This document shows, in pieces, positions 1 to 8,181 of a stretch of DNA of 64,000 nt (positions are counted from its first letter, which is position 1; each line of letters starts with the position of its first letter). A program made the position numbers and the translations under genes. The notes under the pieces are model-generated. The model was not told the DNA's origin and ran no database searches. It saw nothing but the letters and a program-made list of their open reading frames with translations. Source of the DNA: a bacterium. GTDB taxonomy: Bacteria; Desulfobacterota; Deferrisomatia; Deferrisomatales; Deferrisomataceae. The stretch is from contig JALUTY010000087.1 in NCBI GenBank assembly GCA_027021615.1, positions 37,142-101,141 on the forward strand. The letters are read 5' to 3'.

Positions 1-436
1 CCACCTTGAGGCCGGGCACGTGCATGAACCAGGCCTCCAGGCACTGGGAGTGCTGGGCCGCGGCCCCGATGCCGGCGCCGCACGAGGCCCGCAGCACCAG
101 GGGGATCCGGGCCTTGCCGCCGAACATGTAGCGCATCTTGGCGCCCTGGTTGTAAATCTGGTCCAGGCACACGCCGATGAAGTCCACGAACATGAGCTCG
201 GCCACGGGCCTCAGGCCGGCCGCGGCCGCGCCCACCGCACACCCCACGAAGGCGCTCTCCGTGATCGGGGTGTCCCGGACCCTCATCTCGCCGAACTCCT
301 CCAGCAGGCCCTTGGTCACCCCGAAGATCCCCCCGTAGATCCCCACGTCCTCGCCCACCACGAACACGTTGGGGTCCCTGCGCATCTCGATCCGGTGGGC
401 GTCGTTCAAGGCGTCTGCAAAGGTCATGGTCGCCAT
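1..436 (-). CDS. acoB: Acetoin/pyruvate-type dehydrogenase E1 beta subunit (3' end cut by window)
   Basis: N-terminal 145 residues of a thiamine-diphosphate 2-oxoacid dehydrogenase E1 beta chain; the rest lies beyond base 1. The visible part has the typical opening (MATMTFADALNDAHRIEMRR), the VVGEDVG motif near residue 28, the TPITESAFVG stretch and the ELMFVDF segment, all standard for the transketolase pyrimidine-binding fold of this family. With E1 alpha it decarboxylates the oxoacid or acetoin substrate and passes the acyl group to E2. The start ATG follows a GAGGAGGAGG ribosome-binding site and lies 27 bases after the E1 alpha stop, so it is the last visible gene of the operon. Acetoin as substrate is inferred from the AcoR-like regulator; pyruvate or a branched-chain oxoacid cannot be excluded. 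Confidence 0.85.
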   Translation of the reverse strand, partial: MATMTFADALNDAHRIEMRRDPNVFVVGEDVGIYGGIFGVTKGLLEEFGEMRVRDTPITESAFVGCAVGAAAAGLRPVAELMFVDFIGVCLDQIYNQGAKMRYMFGGKARIPLVLRASCGAGIGAAAQHSQCLEAWFMHVPGLKV

Positions 437-463
437 GGGAGCCTCCTCCTCTCGGTCTCGGGG

Positions 464-1423
464 TTACGCGTACACGTCCTCGGTGACCTCGCTCGGGTCC
501 GGCAGCGGGCTCTCCTCCGCGAACCGCACCGCCTCCTCCACCTCGGCCAGCACGCCCGCCCGGATCTCCCGGATCCGGTCCTCCGCGAGCACGCCCATCT
601 CCAGGAGCTTTTTCTCGAGGCGCGGGATGGGGTCCTTGGCCTTCCACTCGGCCACCTCCTCGGGGCTGCGGTAGCCGGCTGGGTCCCCTTCGAAGTGCCC
701 CCGCTGGCGGTAGGTCTTGCACTCGATCAGGGTGGGGCCGGCACCGCGCCGGGCCCGCTCCACCGCCTCGGACGCGGCCTCGTACACGGCCATGAGGTCG
801 TTGCCGTCCACGCTCACGGCGGGCATGTCGAAGGCCGCGGCCTTGTCGGCGATGTCCGTCACGCACGTGGCCCGGTCCACCGAGCAGGAGATCCCGTAGC
901 GGTTGTTCTCGTTGACGAACACCACCGGCAGCTTCCAGCACGAGGCCAGGTTCATGGCCTCGTGGGTGGTGCCCTGGTTGGCGGCCCCGTCCCCGAAGAA
1001 GCACACGGCCACGTCGTCGCGGCCCAGGTACTTGCAGGCGAACCCGGCCCCGGCCGCCAGGGGCGGCCCGCCCCCCACGATGCCGTTGGCCCCCATGATC
1101 CCCAGGGTCATGTCGGCGATGTGCATGGAGCCGCCCTTGCCCTTGCAGTAGCCCGTGCGCTTTCCGAACAGCTCGGCCATCATGCGCTTCACGTCGCCCC
1201 CCTTGGAGATCAGGTGGCCGTGGCCCCGGTGGGTGCTGGTGATGTAGTCCGAGTCCCGCAGGGTGGCGCACACCCCGGCCGCCACGGCCTCCTCCCCCAC
1301 GTACAGGTGGACGAAGCCCGGGATCTTCCCCTCTGCGAAGAGCTGTGCCGCGTGCTCCTCGAACGTGCGAATCTTGACCATTGTGGTGTAGGCGTCGACC
1401 AGCTTCTCTCTCGTGATGCTCAT
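464..1423 (-). CDS. acoA: Acetoin/pyruvate-type dehydrogenase E1 alpha subunit
   Basis: 319-residue thiamine-diphosphate-dependent E1 alpha subunit, the usual length for AcoA-type proteins. The cofactor motif GDGAANQG (about residues 144-151) ending in VFVNENNRYGIS is intact, as are THRGHGH (about 64-70) and the KGGSMHI segment (about 97-103). Together with the E1 beta chain it forms the cytoplasmic heterotetramer that decarboxylates substrate and reductively acylates the lipoyl arm of E2. The ATG overlaps the stop of the upstream Lin0512 gene (ATGA), so the two are translationally coupled. Acetoin is favoured over pyruvate because a sigma-54 AcoR-like activator and a sigma-54 promoter serve the operon; this substrate assignment is inference. 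Confidence 0.85.
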   Translation of the reverse strand: MSITREKLVDAYTTMVKIRTFEEHAAQLFAEGKIPGFVHLYVGEEAVAAGVCATLRDSDYITSTHRGHGHLISKGGDVKRMMAELFGKRTGYCKGKGGSMHIADMTLGIMGANGIVGGGPPLAAGAGFACKYLGRDDVAVCFFGDGAANQGTTHEAMNLASCWKLPVVFVNENNRYGISCSVDRATCVTDIADKAAAFDMPAVSVDGNDLMAVYEAASEAVERARRGAGPTLIECKTYRQRGHFEGDPAGYRSPEEVAEWKAKDPIPRLEKKLLEMGVLAEDRIREIRAGVLAEVEEAVRFAEESPLPDPSEVTEDVYA

Positions 1424-1839
1424 GCCTGCTCCTCCTTCCGGTGGGGGGTCGTGTGAGCCCCGGCAGGGGAGTGCGGGGCCTCCACGAACACGGTGACGGC
1501 GGCGTTGGCCACGACGATCCGGTCACACCCCTCGGCGAACCGGGGGACGCAAAGGCCCGGGGCGGTCATCCCCCCGGCCACGGCCCGGGCCGTAGGCCGG
1601 CCGATGGGCACCTCGGCCCTCACGGCCGCCAGGTCCACGGCCTCGGGGTCCGGGCAGGCCACCAGGATGTCCACCCGGACCCGACCGAGGTCGTCCAGGG
1701 CCAGGATCTCCACCAGGCCGCACAGGCAGCTCCGGGACACCGCGTCCCGCACGGCCCGGCACGCCGCCTTGGTGACGTCGGCGCCGTGGAGGTCCGCGCC
1801 CGCGCCGAGCTCCACGATGAACCGCTTTCCCTCGGCCAT
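1420..1839 (-). CDS. Lin0512-family protein of unknown function
   Basis: 139-residue soluble protein. It opens with MAEGKRFIVELGAGADLHGADVTKAA and continues AVRDAVSRSCL, which I recognise as the Lin0512 family (small conserved proteins of unknown biochemical role). ATG at 1839 is chosen because GGGAGGAGAC precedes it; the reading frame stays open upstream but without family sequence. The gene lies inside the dehydrogenase operon, 35 bases after the E2 stop and overlapping the E1 alpha start by 4 bases, so it is co-expressed with the enzyme complex. A helper role for the complex or its substrate is possible but unproved. No membrane segment or signal peptide is visible. The last 20 residues are low in conservation-like character. 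Confidence 0.75.
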   Translation of the reverse strand: MAEGKRFIVELGAGADLHGADVTKAACRAVRDAVSRSCLCGLVEILALDDLGRVRVDILVACPDPEAVDLAAVRAEVPIGRPTARAVAGGMTAPGLCVPRFAEGCDRIVVANAAVTVFVEAPHSPAGAHTTPHRKEEQA

Positions 1840-1874
1840 GGGTCTCCTCCCGGGGGCCCGTGCCCCCGATCCGC

Positions 1875-3218
1875 TCAGGCCAGCAGGGTGGCCGGGTGCT
1901 CCAGGTACCCGCACAGGGCCCCGAGGAACTCGGCGGCCGGGGCGCCGTCGATCACCCCGTGGTCAAACGTCAGGCTCAGGGTTACCACCGGCCGCACGCA
2001 CACCTCCCCGTCTCGGGCCACCGGCCTGGGCACGACCCGTCCCACCCCCAGGATGCCCGTCTCCGGGGGCCGGAGGATCGGGGTGAACCCGTCCACCACC
2101 GTGCCGGCCAGGCTCGTGACCGTGAACGTCCCCCCGCAGGTCTCGTCCACCTCGAGGGCCCCCTGCCGGGCCCTGCGGGCCAGGTCCCGCACCTCCCGGG
2201 CGATCTGCTCCAGACCCTTGCGGTGGGCGTCTCGGAGCACGGGCACGATGAGGCCCTCGGGGAGAGCCACGGCGATCCCCACGTGGACCGCGTCGTGGAC
2301 GCGGATCTCGTCGTCCACCAGGGAGGAGTTCATCCGGGGAAAGCGCCGGAGGGCCCGGGCCGCGGCCAGCACCACCACGTGGGTCAGGGAGAACCGCACC
2401 GCGTCGTCCCCCGTGCGGGCCTGACGGAGCCGCTCGATCAGGGCCAGGGCCTCGGTGACGTCCACCTCGGTGTGGAGGGTGAGCTGGGACGTGCGCCGGA
2501 GGCTCTCGCGCATGTTCTCGGCGATCGCCCGCCGCATCCCCTCCAGGGGGATGCGCTCCGCCGGCTCCCCGGCAGAGGCCTCCGGCCCGGCCTCGGCCCG
2601 GAACGCGGCCCGGAGCACGTCGTCCCGGGTGATCTTTCCCCCCTCGCCGGTCCCGGTGACGCTCCCCAGGTCCACGCCGTGCTCCCTGGCCACGGCCGCG
2701 GCCAGGGGGGTGGCCCGGGGCGGGGGCGGGCCCTCCTCGTGGAACCTGCACACGTCCTTCTCGGTGACCCGCCCGCCGGGACCGGTGCCCGGGACCCTGG
2801 AGATGTCCACCCCGAGCTCCCGGGCGAGCCTGCGGGCCGCCGGGCTGCTGGGCACGAACGGCCGCTTCCCGCCGGGCGCCCCGGCTGCCGTGGGTCCCCC
2901 GCCGGCAGCCGCTGCAGATGTCTCGGGAAGCCCCTCCGGGGACAGCGGAGGGGCCTCGATGCGCTCCGACTTCTCCCCGGGCTCGGCGATGATGGCGAGC
3001 ACGGCGCCCACCGGCACGTCCTTGCGACCCGCCGGCACCAGGATCTGGAACAGAATCCCCGTGGCCGGGGACTCGATCTGGTTGGTGATCTTCTCCGTCT
3101 CGACCTCGTACAGGGGCTCCCCCTTCTCCACCCGGTCCCCCTCCTCCTTGAGCCACCGGACGATCCGTCCCTTCTTCATGGTGAGGCCGAGCTTGGGCAG
3201 GATGACCTTTGTCGCCAC
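1875..3218 (-). CDS. acoC: Dihydrolipoamide acyltransferase E2 with two peripheral-subunit-binding domains
   Basis: 447-residue E2 core component. Domains in order: one lipoyl domain (residues 1-80, lipoyl lysine 43 in VETEKITNQ), a Pro/Ala-rich linker, a first E3/E1-binding domain (about 130-165, SSPAARRLARELGVD), a second one (about 170-208, ATPLAAAVAREHGVD), and a catalytic chloramphenicol-acetyltransferase-like domain to the C terminus with the active-site run DHGVIDGAP. Two consecutive binding domains are less usual than one. The GTG start is preceded by GAGAGTGGAG. It is the first gene of the operon, about 55 bases downstream of the predicted sigma-54 start site. No E3 (lipoamide dehydrogenase) gene is in view; it may lie past the left edge or be shared with another complex. 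Confidence 0.88.
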   Translation of the reverse strand: MATKVILPKLGLTMKKGRIVRWLKEEGDRVEKGEPLYEVETEKITNQIESPATGILFQILVPAGRKDVPVGAVLAIIAEPGEKSERIEAPPLSPEGLPETSAAAAGGGPTAAGAPGGKRPFVPSSPAARRLARELGVDISRVPGTGPGGRVTEKDVCRFHEEGPPPPRATPLAAAVAREHGVDLGSVTGTGEGGKITRDDVLRAAFRAEAGPEASAGEPAERIPLEGMRRAIAENMRESLRRTSQLTLHTEVDVTEALALIERLRQARTGDDAVRFSLTHVVVLAAARALRRFPRMNSSLVDDEIRVHDAVHVGIAVALPEGLIVPVLRDAHRKGLEQIAREVRDLARRARQGALEVDETCGGTFTVTSLAGTVVDGFTPILRPPETGILGVGRVVPRPVARDGEVCVRPVVTLSLTFDHGVIDGAPAAEFLGALCGYLEHPATLLA

Positions 3219-3282
3219 GCTCCACTCTCCTCTCGGGTCCCGTGGTCCGGGGGCGGGAGCCCCGAGCCTTTCTCACGGATCC

Positions 3283-3298
3283 AGCAACTCCCATGCCA
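3283..3298 (-). promoter_or_regulatory. Sigma-54 (-24/-12) promoter of the dehydrogenase operon
   Basis: Read on the minus strand the sequence is TGGCATGGGAGTTGCT. Against the consensus TGGCACG-N4-TTGCW it differs only by T for C at one position; GG and GC are separated by exactly 10 bases. The expected transcription start is near 3272, leaving a 5' leader of about 55 bases before the E2 GTG. A sigma-54 activator gene of the AcoR type is encoded 0.8 kb away, which fits. This is a sequence match, not a mapped start. Confidence 0.8.
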
Positions 3299-3493
3299 AG
3301 AAAAAAGAAAAGAGATTACAGTATGTTAAAGATCTTCTGGCCTCATCCCTGTCCGAAGCCGCTTTCGGTGTCCCGTTTTCGAACAAGCCCGCCCCGGGTG
3401 CCGCGCTCCGGCCGGACGGGCTGTGCAGCTTCTCTCGATGCCGCCCCCAGGCCCCACAGCGCCCGTGCGCAGGGCTCCCAGGGCGGTCGAAAG

Positions 3494-3524
3494 CCGAACA
3501 CCCTCCAGCCGGCAGGGTGTTCGG
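3494..3524. promoter_or_regulatory. Palindromic upstream activator site, candidate AcoR-like binding site
   Basis: Perfect inverted repeat: CCGAACACCCT (3494-3504), a 9-base spacer, then AGGGTGTTCGG (3514-3524). It lies about 210 bases upstream of the minus-strand -24/-12 promoter and about 50 bases upstream of a second, plus-strand -24/-12 match. Both distances suit an enhancer site for a sigma-54 activator acting by DNA looping. Binding by the adjacent activator is inference. Confidence 0.6.
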
Positions 3525-3573
3525 AACTCGAACAAAGGGAGGCAAGGGACCGGCAGGGGCGGCCCCCACTGCC

Positions 3574-3589
3574 GGGAACCCCGATTGCA
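3574..3589 (+). promoter_or_regulatory. Weaker divergent sigma-54-type promoter for the DUF6506 gene
   Basis: GGGAACCCCGATTGCA has GG and GC spaced by 10 bases and a perfect TTGCA -12 element; 9 of 12 fixed consensus positions match, with the -24 block imperfect. It would start transcription near 3600, about 50 bases before the ATG at 3652. Its position facing the operon promoter across the palindrome makes it plausible, but it is weaker than its partner. Confidence 0.45.
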
Positions 3590-3651
3590 AGGCTCCACGG
3601 GCAGACCCCCGGCCGCCGGGCCGGGCAACCTTGCCGACGGGAGAAGGAACC

Positions 3652-3957
3652 ATGACACTGAAGGCGGCGTTCGTGTTCGTGGCCCCTGACGCGGACCCCC
3701 GGGAGCACCGGGCGGTCGTGACCACCGGGGCGGTGGAGCTCACCGTGGTGGGGGTGAAAGACTATGCCGAGGCCGAGTCGGTGGCCCGGGAGCTCGTGGC
3801 CGGGGGGATCCGGGCCGTCGAGCTGTGCGGGGGGTTCGGGCACGGGGGAACCGCACGGGTGGCCGCGGCCGTGGAGGGGAAGGCGGCGGTGGGGGTGGTG
3901 CGCTTCGACAGCCACCCCGGGCTCGGCGGGAAGAGCGGCGACGGCATCTTCGGGTAG
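3652..3957 (+). CDS. DUF6506-type small protein
   Basis: 101-residue soluble protein starting MTLKAAFVFVAPDADP, with LTVVGVKDYAEA near residue 32, AVELCGGFGHGG near residue 58 and the ending GVVRFDSHPGLGGKSGDGIF. I recognise this as the DUF6506 family; no biochemical function is known to me. The ATG follows GGGAGAAGG. It is divergent from the dehydrogenase operon and convergent with the activator gene, sharing the sigma-54 control region, so it probably belongs to the same regulon. The glycine-rich CGGFGHGG and HPGLGGKSG segments look like a ligand-binding or active site, but that is only a guess. It ends 42 bases before the activator's stop codon. Confidence 0.7.
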   Translation: MTLKAAFVFVAPDADPREHRAVVTTGAVELTVVGVKDYAEAESVARELVAGGIRAVELCGGFGHGGTARVAAAVEGKAAVGVVRFDSHPGLGGKSGDGIFG

Positions 3958-3999
3958 CCGCGTACTGGAGGCCCCGTCCGCGGTTCCTGCAGCAGCGCC

Positions 4000-6066
4000 T
4001 CAGCGGCGGATGCCGTACCGCCTGATCTTGTCGTAGAGGGTGTTCCGGCCGATGCCCAGGGCCCGGGCCACCTTGGTCAGGTTCCCCCGGTAGCGCACGA
4101 TGGCCTGCTCGATGGCCCACTTCTCCAGGGAGGCCAGGGGCACGACCTCGTCACCGGGGGCGGTCGGGCCCGGGGGCCGGGCGCCTCGGACCGCCTCGGG
4201 CAGGTGCTCGGGGAGGATCACGTCGCCCCGGGCCAGGTTCACGGCCTGCTCGATCACGTTCACCAGCTCCCGGACGTTCCCCGGCCACGGGTAGGCCTCA
4301 AGGGCCTCCATGGCCTCCGGGTGGAAGGATCGCACCCGCCTGCCCAGGCTCCGGGAGAGCCGCGCCAGGTAGGCCCGGGCGAGGTCCGAGACGTCCTCGG
4401 GCCGGTCCCTCAGGGGAGGCAGGGCGATCGTGACCACGCTGATCCGGTAGTAGAGGTCCCGGCGGAACCTCCCCTGCTCCACCTCGGCCCAGAGGTCCCG
4501 GTGGGTGGCCGCGATGAGGCGCACGTCCACCGGGACCGGGTCGCTCCCTCCCACCCGCACCACGGCCCGGTCCTCGAGCACCCGCAGCAGGTTGCCCTGC
4601 ATCTCCAGGGGCATGTCCCCGATCTCGTCCAGGAGCAGCGTGCCCCCGTGGGCCCTCTCGAACCTGCCCGCCCTCCCCCCCGGCCGGGCCCCGGTGAAGG
4701 CCCCGGCCTCGTACCCGAACAGCTCGCTCTGGATCAGGTCCCGGGGGATCGCCGCGCAGTTGAGGGCCACGAAGGGGCCGTCGCACCGGTCGCTCGCGTT
4801 GTGGATGGCCTGGGCGAACAGCTCCTTTCCGGTCCCGCTCTCCCCGAGGAGCAGCACCGTGGACCGCCCCCGGGCCACCATCCGGGCCCGCTCCGCCGCG
4901 GCCCGGATGAGCCTGCTGCGGCCGATGACGTCGTCGAGGGTGTACCGGGCGCCCGCGGCCGGCCGGGGCTTGGGCACGGCCAGGGGCCGGCGGCGCACCC
5001 GCAGGGCGATCACGGCCCCGGTGGCGCCGGCGCTGCCGTACTGGAACGGCCGGGACGTGGCGATGCACGGCACCCTGCCCCGTCGGGTCTCGAGCACCAG
5101 CTCCCGCTCGGCCCGCACCTCGCCCCGGCGCAGGAGCCGCCCGGTCCTGGCGGCCGGGCCCAGCACGGACGCTGCCGGCCGGCCGAGTGCCTCCTCCCGG
5201 TCGAGCCCCAGCAGGTCGGCCGCCGCCCGGTTCAGGTTGGTGATCCGTCCCTGGGCGTCCACGGTAACGATGCCGTCCTCCACCGTGTCGAGCACGGCCA
5301 GGAGCTGCTCGTGGGCCGCCCCCAGCTCCTCGTGGCTGAGCTGGAGACGCAGCCGGTTCTCGATGGAGCGCACCGCCGCCAGCACCATGCCCATGATGTG
5401 GGGGTGGGAGTTCTCCCGAGGGCCCGAGATGTCGAGGCACCCGAGGACCTTACCGTGGGGGTCCCGGATCGGGGCCGCCGAGCAGGTCCACAGGTGGTGG
5501 CTCTCACAAAAATGCTCGGTGCCGGTCACCTCGATGGGGCGGCCCAGGGCCAGGGCGGTGCCGATGGCGTTGGTGCCCACGCTCGCCTCGGCCCAGCTCA
5601 CCCCGGGACCGAAGTTGAGCCGGTCGGCCCGTCGCAGGGTGCGGGTGTCCCCCAGGGTGCGCAGGATGTGGCTCTCCGGGTCGGTGAGCACGATCACCAT
5701 GCCCGTGCCCCGCACGCACTGGGCCAGGGTCTCGGTGATGGGGCCCGACGCCTCCAGCAGGTGGGCGTGGGCGGACTCCAGCTCCCCGAGCTCGGTGAAG
5801 TCCCACCCCGCCCCTGCAGTGGGATCCACCTGGGCGTGCCGGCACCGGTCCCAGGACCGCAGGATGGACTCTCGGACCAGGCCGGGCTCCACAGCCCCGG
5901 TCCGGACGTAACGGTCCCACGCCTCCCGCTCCACGGGCGAGCACCGCTGCCACACCCGCCTGGGGTCGGCGAGCAAGGGGGAAAGGTCGGCGGAGTCTAC
6001 CCCGGCCCCCACGGTCTCGGTGCGGACCATCTCGAACCGGTTGCCCCTGCGGACCAGCTGGTACAT
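4000..6066 (-). CDS. AcoR-like sigma-54-dependent transcriptional activator
   Basis: Enhancer-binding protein of 688 residues from ATG 6066. An N-terminal GAF-type sensor region (roughly residues 60-230) of the AcoR sort is followed by a PAS domain (about 255-350, [11 protein letters not shown]). Next is the AAA+ domain with Walker A GESGTGKE, the sigma-54 contact loop GAFTGA, Walker [11 protein letters not shown], and a C-terminal Fis-type helix-turn-helix ending [22 protein letters not shown] 6066 is chosen because GGAAGGA lies 7 bases upstream. The frame also stays open to ATG 6126 and TTG 6135, so up to 23 more residues are possible. It most likely senses acetoin or a related metabolite and drives the divergent -24/-12 promoters near 3.3-3.6 kb. 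Only the effector is uncertain; the class is clear. Confidence 0.88.
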   Translation of the reverse strand: MYQLVRRGNRFEMVRTETVGAGVDSADLSPLLADPRRVWQRCSPVEREAWDRYVRTGAVEPGLVRESILRSWDRCRHAQVDPTAGAGWDFTELGELESAHAHLLEASGPITETLAQCVRGTGMVIVLTDPESHILRTLGDTRTLRRADRLNFGPGVSWAEASVGTNAIGTALALGRPIEVTGTEHFCESHHLWTCSAAPIRDPHGKVLGCLDISGPRENSHPHIMGMVLAAVRSIENRLRLQLSHEELGAAHEQLLAVLDTVEDGIVTVDAQGRITNLNRAAADLLGLDREEALGRPAASVLGPAARTGRLLRRGEVRAERELVLETRRGRVPCIATSRPFQYGSAGATGAVIALRVRRRPLAVPKPRPAAGARYTLDDVIGRSRLIRAAAERARMVARGRSTVLLLGESGTGKELFAQAIHNASDRCDGPFVALNCAAIPRDLIQSELFGYEAGAFTGARPGGRAGRFERAHGGTLLLDEIGDMPLEMQGNLLRVLEDRAVVRVGGSDPVPVDVRLIAATHRDLWAEVEQGRFRRDLYYRISVVTIALPPLRDRPEDVSDLARAYLARLSRSLGRRVRSFHPEAMEALEAYPWPGNVRELVNVIEQAVNLARGDVILPEHLPEAVRGARPPGPTAPGDEVVPLASLEKWAIEQAIVRYRGNLTKVARALGIGRNTLYDKIRRYGIRR

Positions 6067-6290
6067 CTCCCGGTCCTTCCCGCCCCGATGGGGGGCCTCG
6101 GCCCCGGGCGAAGCGATGAAAAACATATTTTTCAAACCTACGTTCTTCCTCCAGGATTGTCAAACGGACACGCCGCGACCGACTCCCCGGGCCAGCGGGG
6201 ATCAAAGGCCGTTTGTCGACCCAGGGGGGCGGCCCGATCCCCGAGCGACGGCGGCTCGGGCGAGCAGGGGGGCCCGGGGACGGCGGCCGG

Positions 6291-7973
6291 CTACGCGCCG
6301 ACCATGGCGAGCACCGCCGCGAGGATCAGGACGAGGAGGGTCAGGGCGAGGCTCGCGCCCACCGGGGCCCGGCGGATGCCCCGGGCCGTGAGGTCCCGCA
6401 CCCGGTCGGCCAGGGCCCGGGCCGAGCGGTTGGCCAGGGCGTCGCAGGCCGAGAACACCCGGTTGACGCCCCCCACCACGAGCCGGTCGGCCACGGGGGC
6501 CCCCTTCCGGTAGAACCAGTCGGTGTCCAGGGCGATCCTGTCCTCGCCGGCGAGCTTCTCCCGCAGGAGCCAGAACGCCACGAAGGTGAACACCAGGATC
6601 TGGGCGGTCTCGGCCAGGTGGGGCACGGTGTAGGGCCGGTACGCCATGGGGAACGGGAGGATCCCGTACAGGAGCCCGGGGGCCACCCCGTACAGGATGC
6701 ACAGGGCCGCGACCCCGGCCATGGCCGCCAGCATGTTCCGGGGCGCGGGGGCCGGCACGATGCCCCGGTCCCGGCCGAACCAGGTGAAGTACGGCAGCTT
6801 CAGCCCCGTGTGGAGGAACGTCCCCACCGAGGCCAGGATCAGGAGCACCATGGCGGCGGTGTGGCCGCTCTTGCCGGCGGCGCTCACGATCACGGCCTTG
6901 CTGATGAACCCGTTGAACAGGGGGAACCCCGAGATCGAGAACGCCCCGATCATGTACAGGGCCACGGCCAGGCGCTGGCGCTTGGCGAACCCCCCGAGCC
7001 GGGTGAGCTTGCTCCGGCCGGTGGTCTGGATCACCACCCCGGCCCCCATGAACAGCAGCGCCTTGTACAGGATGTGGCTGAACGCGTGGGCCGCGGCGCC
7101 GTTCAGGGCGAGCTCGGTGCCGATGCCCACGGCGGCGACCATGTACCCCACCTGGCTGATGATGTGGTACGCGAGGATCTCGCGGATGTCGTTGGCCAGC
7201 ACGGCGTAGACCACCCCGTACAGGGCCATGATCACCCCCAGGGGGATGAGCACGTCCCACCCGGCGAACAGGGTGGCCAGCACGTACACCGAGGTCTTGG
7301 TGGTGTAGGCGCTCAGGAACACCGCGCCGGTGACCGTGGCCCGGGGGTACGCGTCGGGAAGCCACGCGTGGAGCGGCGGCAGGGCCGCGTTGAGCGCCAC
7401 CCCGGCCAGCACCAGCCAGGCGGCCGCCGACGCGCCCGGGCTGAACGGCGCGAGCGCCAGGGACCCGGTGGCGGCCACCTGGAGCGCGATCCCGGCCAGG
7501 AGCAGGCTCCCCCCGAACAGGTGCACCAGGATGTACCGGCGGCCCGCGGCCGACGCCTCGGGGGTGCGGGCCGCCCACACCAGGGCGGCCGAGGCCACCG
7601 CCATGACCTCCCAGCCCAGGAACAGGCTGAGGTAGTCCCCGGCAAAGGTCACGGCCAGGGCGCCCCCGCCGTACAGGAGCGCCGCCGCCTGCTGGCCGGT
7701 GTCCCGCACGTGCAGGGCGTACACGCCTCCCAGCACCCCGATCAGGGTGAAGATGGCGCCGAACAGCCGGCTCATCCGGTCCACCTCCAGGGGGACCAAG
7801 CGAAAGCCCAGGTAGTCCACGCTCCACAGCACCCCCTCGGGCAGGGCCCACACCAGCGCCAGGGCGGCCAGGGGGAACAGGGGGAACACCGCCGGCCGGA
7901 GCCGGCGCGGCACCAGGGGAAGGGCGGCCGCGCCGAGCCACAGCACCAGGGCCGGGGGCAGCTCAGGAAGCAT
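6291..7973 (-). CDS. MrpD/NuoL-like proton-translocating antiporter subunit (third copy)
   Basis: 560-residue polytopic membrane protein of the complex-I NuoL/M/N and MrpA/D family. Visible hallmarks are the HAWLPDAYPRATVTGAV segment on the proton path, the lysine-containing DIREILAYHIISQVGYM segment, AFSHILYKALLFMGAG, and SGFPLFNGFISKAV. The C terminus carries an extra amphipathic stretch (about residues 455-530) and a last membrane helix. It is the final gene of the minus-strand Mrp-like cluster and overlaps the preceding small membrane gene by 11 bases. It is one of three such subunits here, suggesting a large multi-pump antiporter or a module docking to another redox complex. Na+/H+ exchange is the family role; the ion is not deducible. 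Confidence 0.85.
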   Translation of the reverse strand: MLPELPPALVLWLGAAALPLVPRRLRPAVFPLFPLAALALVWALPEGVLWSVDYLGFRLVPLEVDRMSRLFGAIFTLIGVLGGVYALHVRDTGQQAAALLYGGGALAVTFAGDYLSLFLGWEVMAVASAALVWAARTPEASAAGRRYILVHLFGGSLLLAGIALQVAATGSLALAPFSPGASAAAWLVLAGVALNAALPPLHAWLPDAYPRATVTGAVFLSAYTTKTSVYVLATLFAGWDVLIPLGVIMALYGVVYAVLANDIREILAYHIISQVGYMVAAVGIGTELALNGAAAHAFSHILYKALLFMGAGVVIQTTGRSKLTRLGGFAKRQRLAVALYMIGAFSISGFPLFNGFISKAVIVSAAGKSGHTAAMVLLILASVGTFLHTGLKLPYFTWFGRDRGIVPAPAPRNMLAAMAGVAALCILYGVAPGLLYGILPFPMAYRPYTVPHLAETAQILVFTFVAFWLLREKLAGEDRIALDTDWFYRKGAPVADRLVVGGVNRVFSACDALANRSARALADRVRDLTARGIRRAPVGASLALTLLVLILAAVLAMVGA

Positions 7974-8181
7974 CGTAGTAGTCCTCCGGCCGCTGGAGCA
8001 GCGCCTTGCCGAGCCTCTTGGAGACGACCACGATGGCCACGCACCCCAGGAAGCCGAACAGGGCGTAGGAGCCCGGCACCAGGTCCCACCACCGGGCGTA
8101 GGGCGGGTGGGGCCCGAACGCCTGGGCCAGCACGGACCCGGCGGCCACGAGCCCCAGGGCGATCCAGCGCGTTCGCGTCAT
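7963..8181 (-). CDS. Small two-helix membrane protein of the Mrp-like cluster
   Basis: 72-residue protein (MTRTRWIALGLVAAGSVLAQ at the start) with two predicted transmembrane segments, about residues 6-22 and 38-55, and a charged tail ending RPEDYYDAS. It overlaps the upstream MrpD-like gene by 4 bases (ATGA) and the downstream one by 11 bases, so it is a genuine coupled operon member and not a chance frame. I do not recognise a named family. Similar small subunits accompany split antiporter modules in Mbh/Mrp clusters, and a structural role in linking the two large subunits is the simplest guess. Confidence 0.7.
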   Translation of the reverse strand: MTRTRWIALGLVAAGSVLAQAFGPHPPYARWWDLVPGSYALFGFLGCVAIVVVSKRLGKALLQRPEDYYDAS

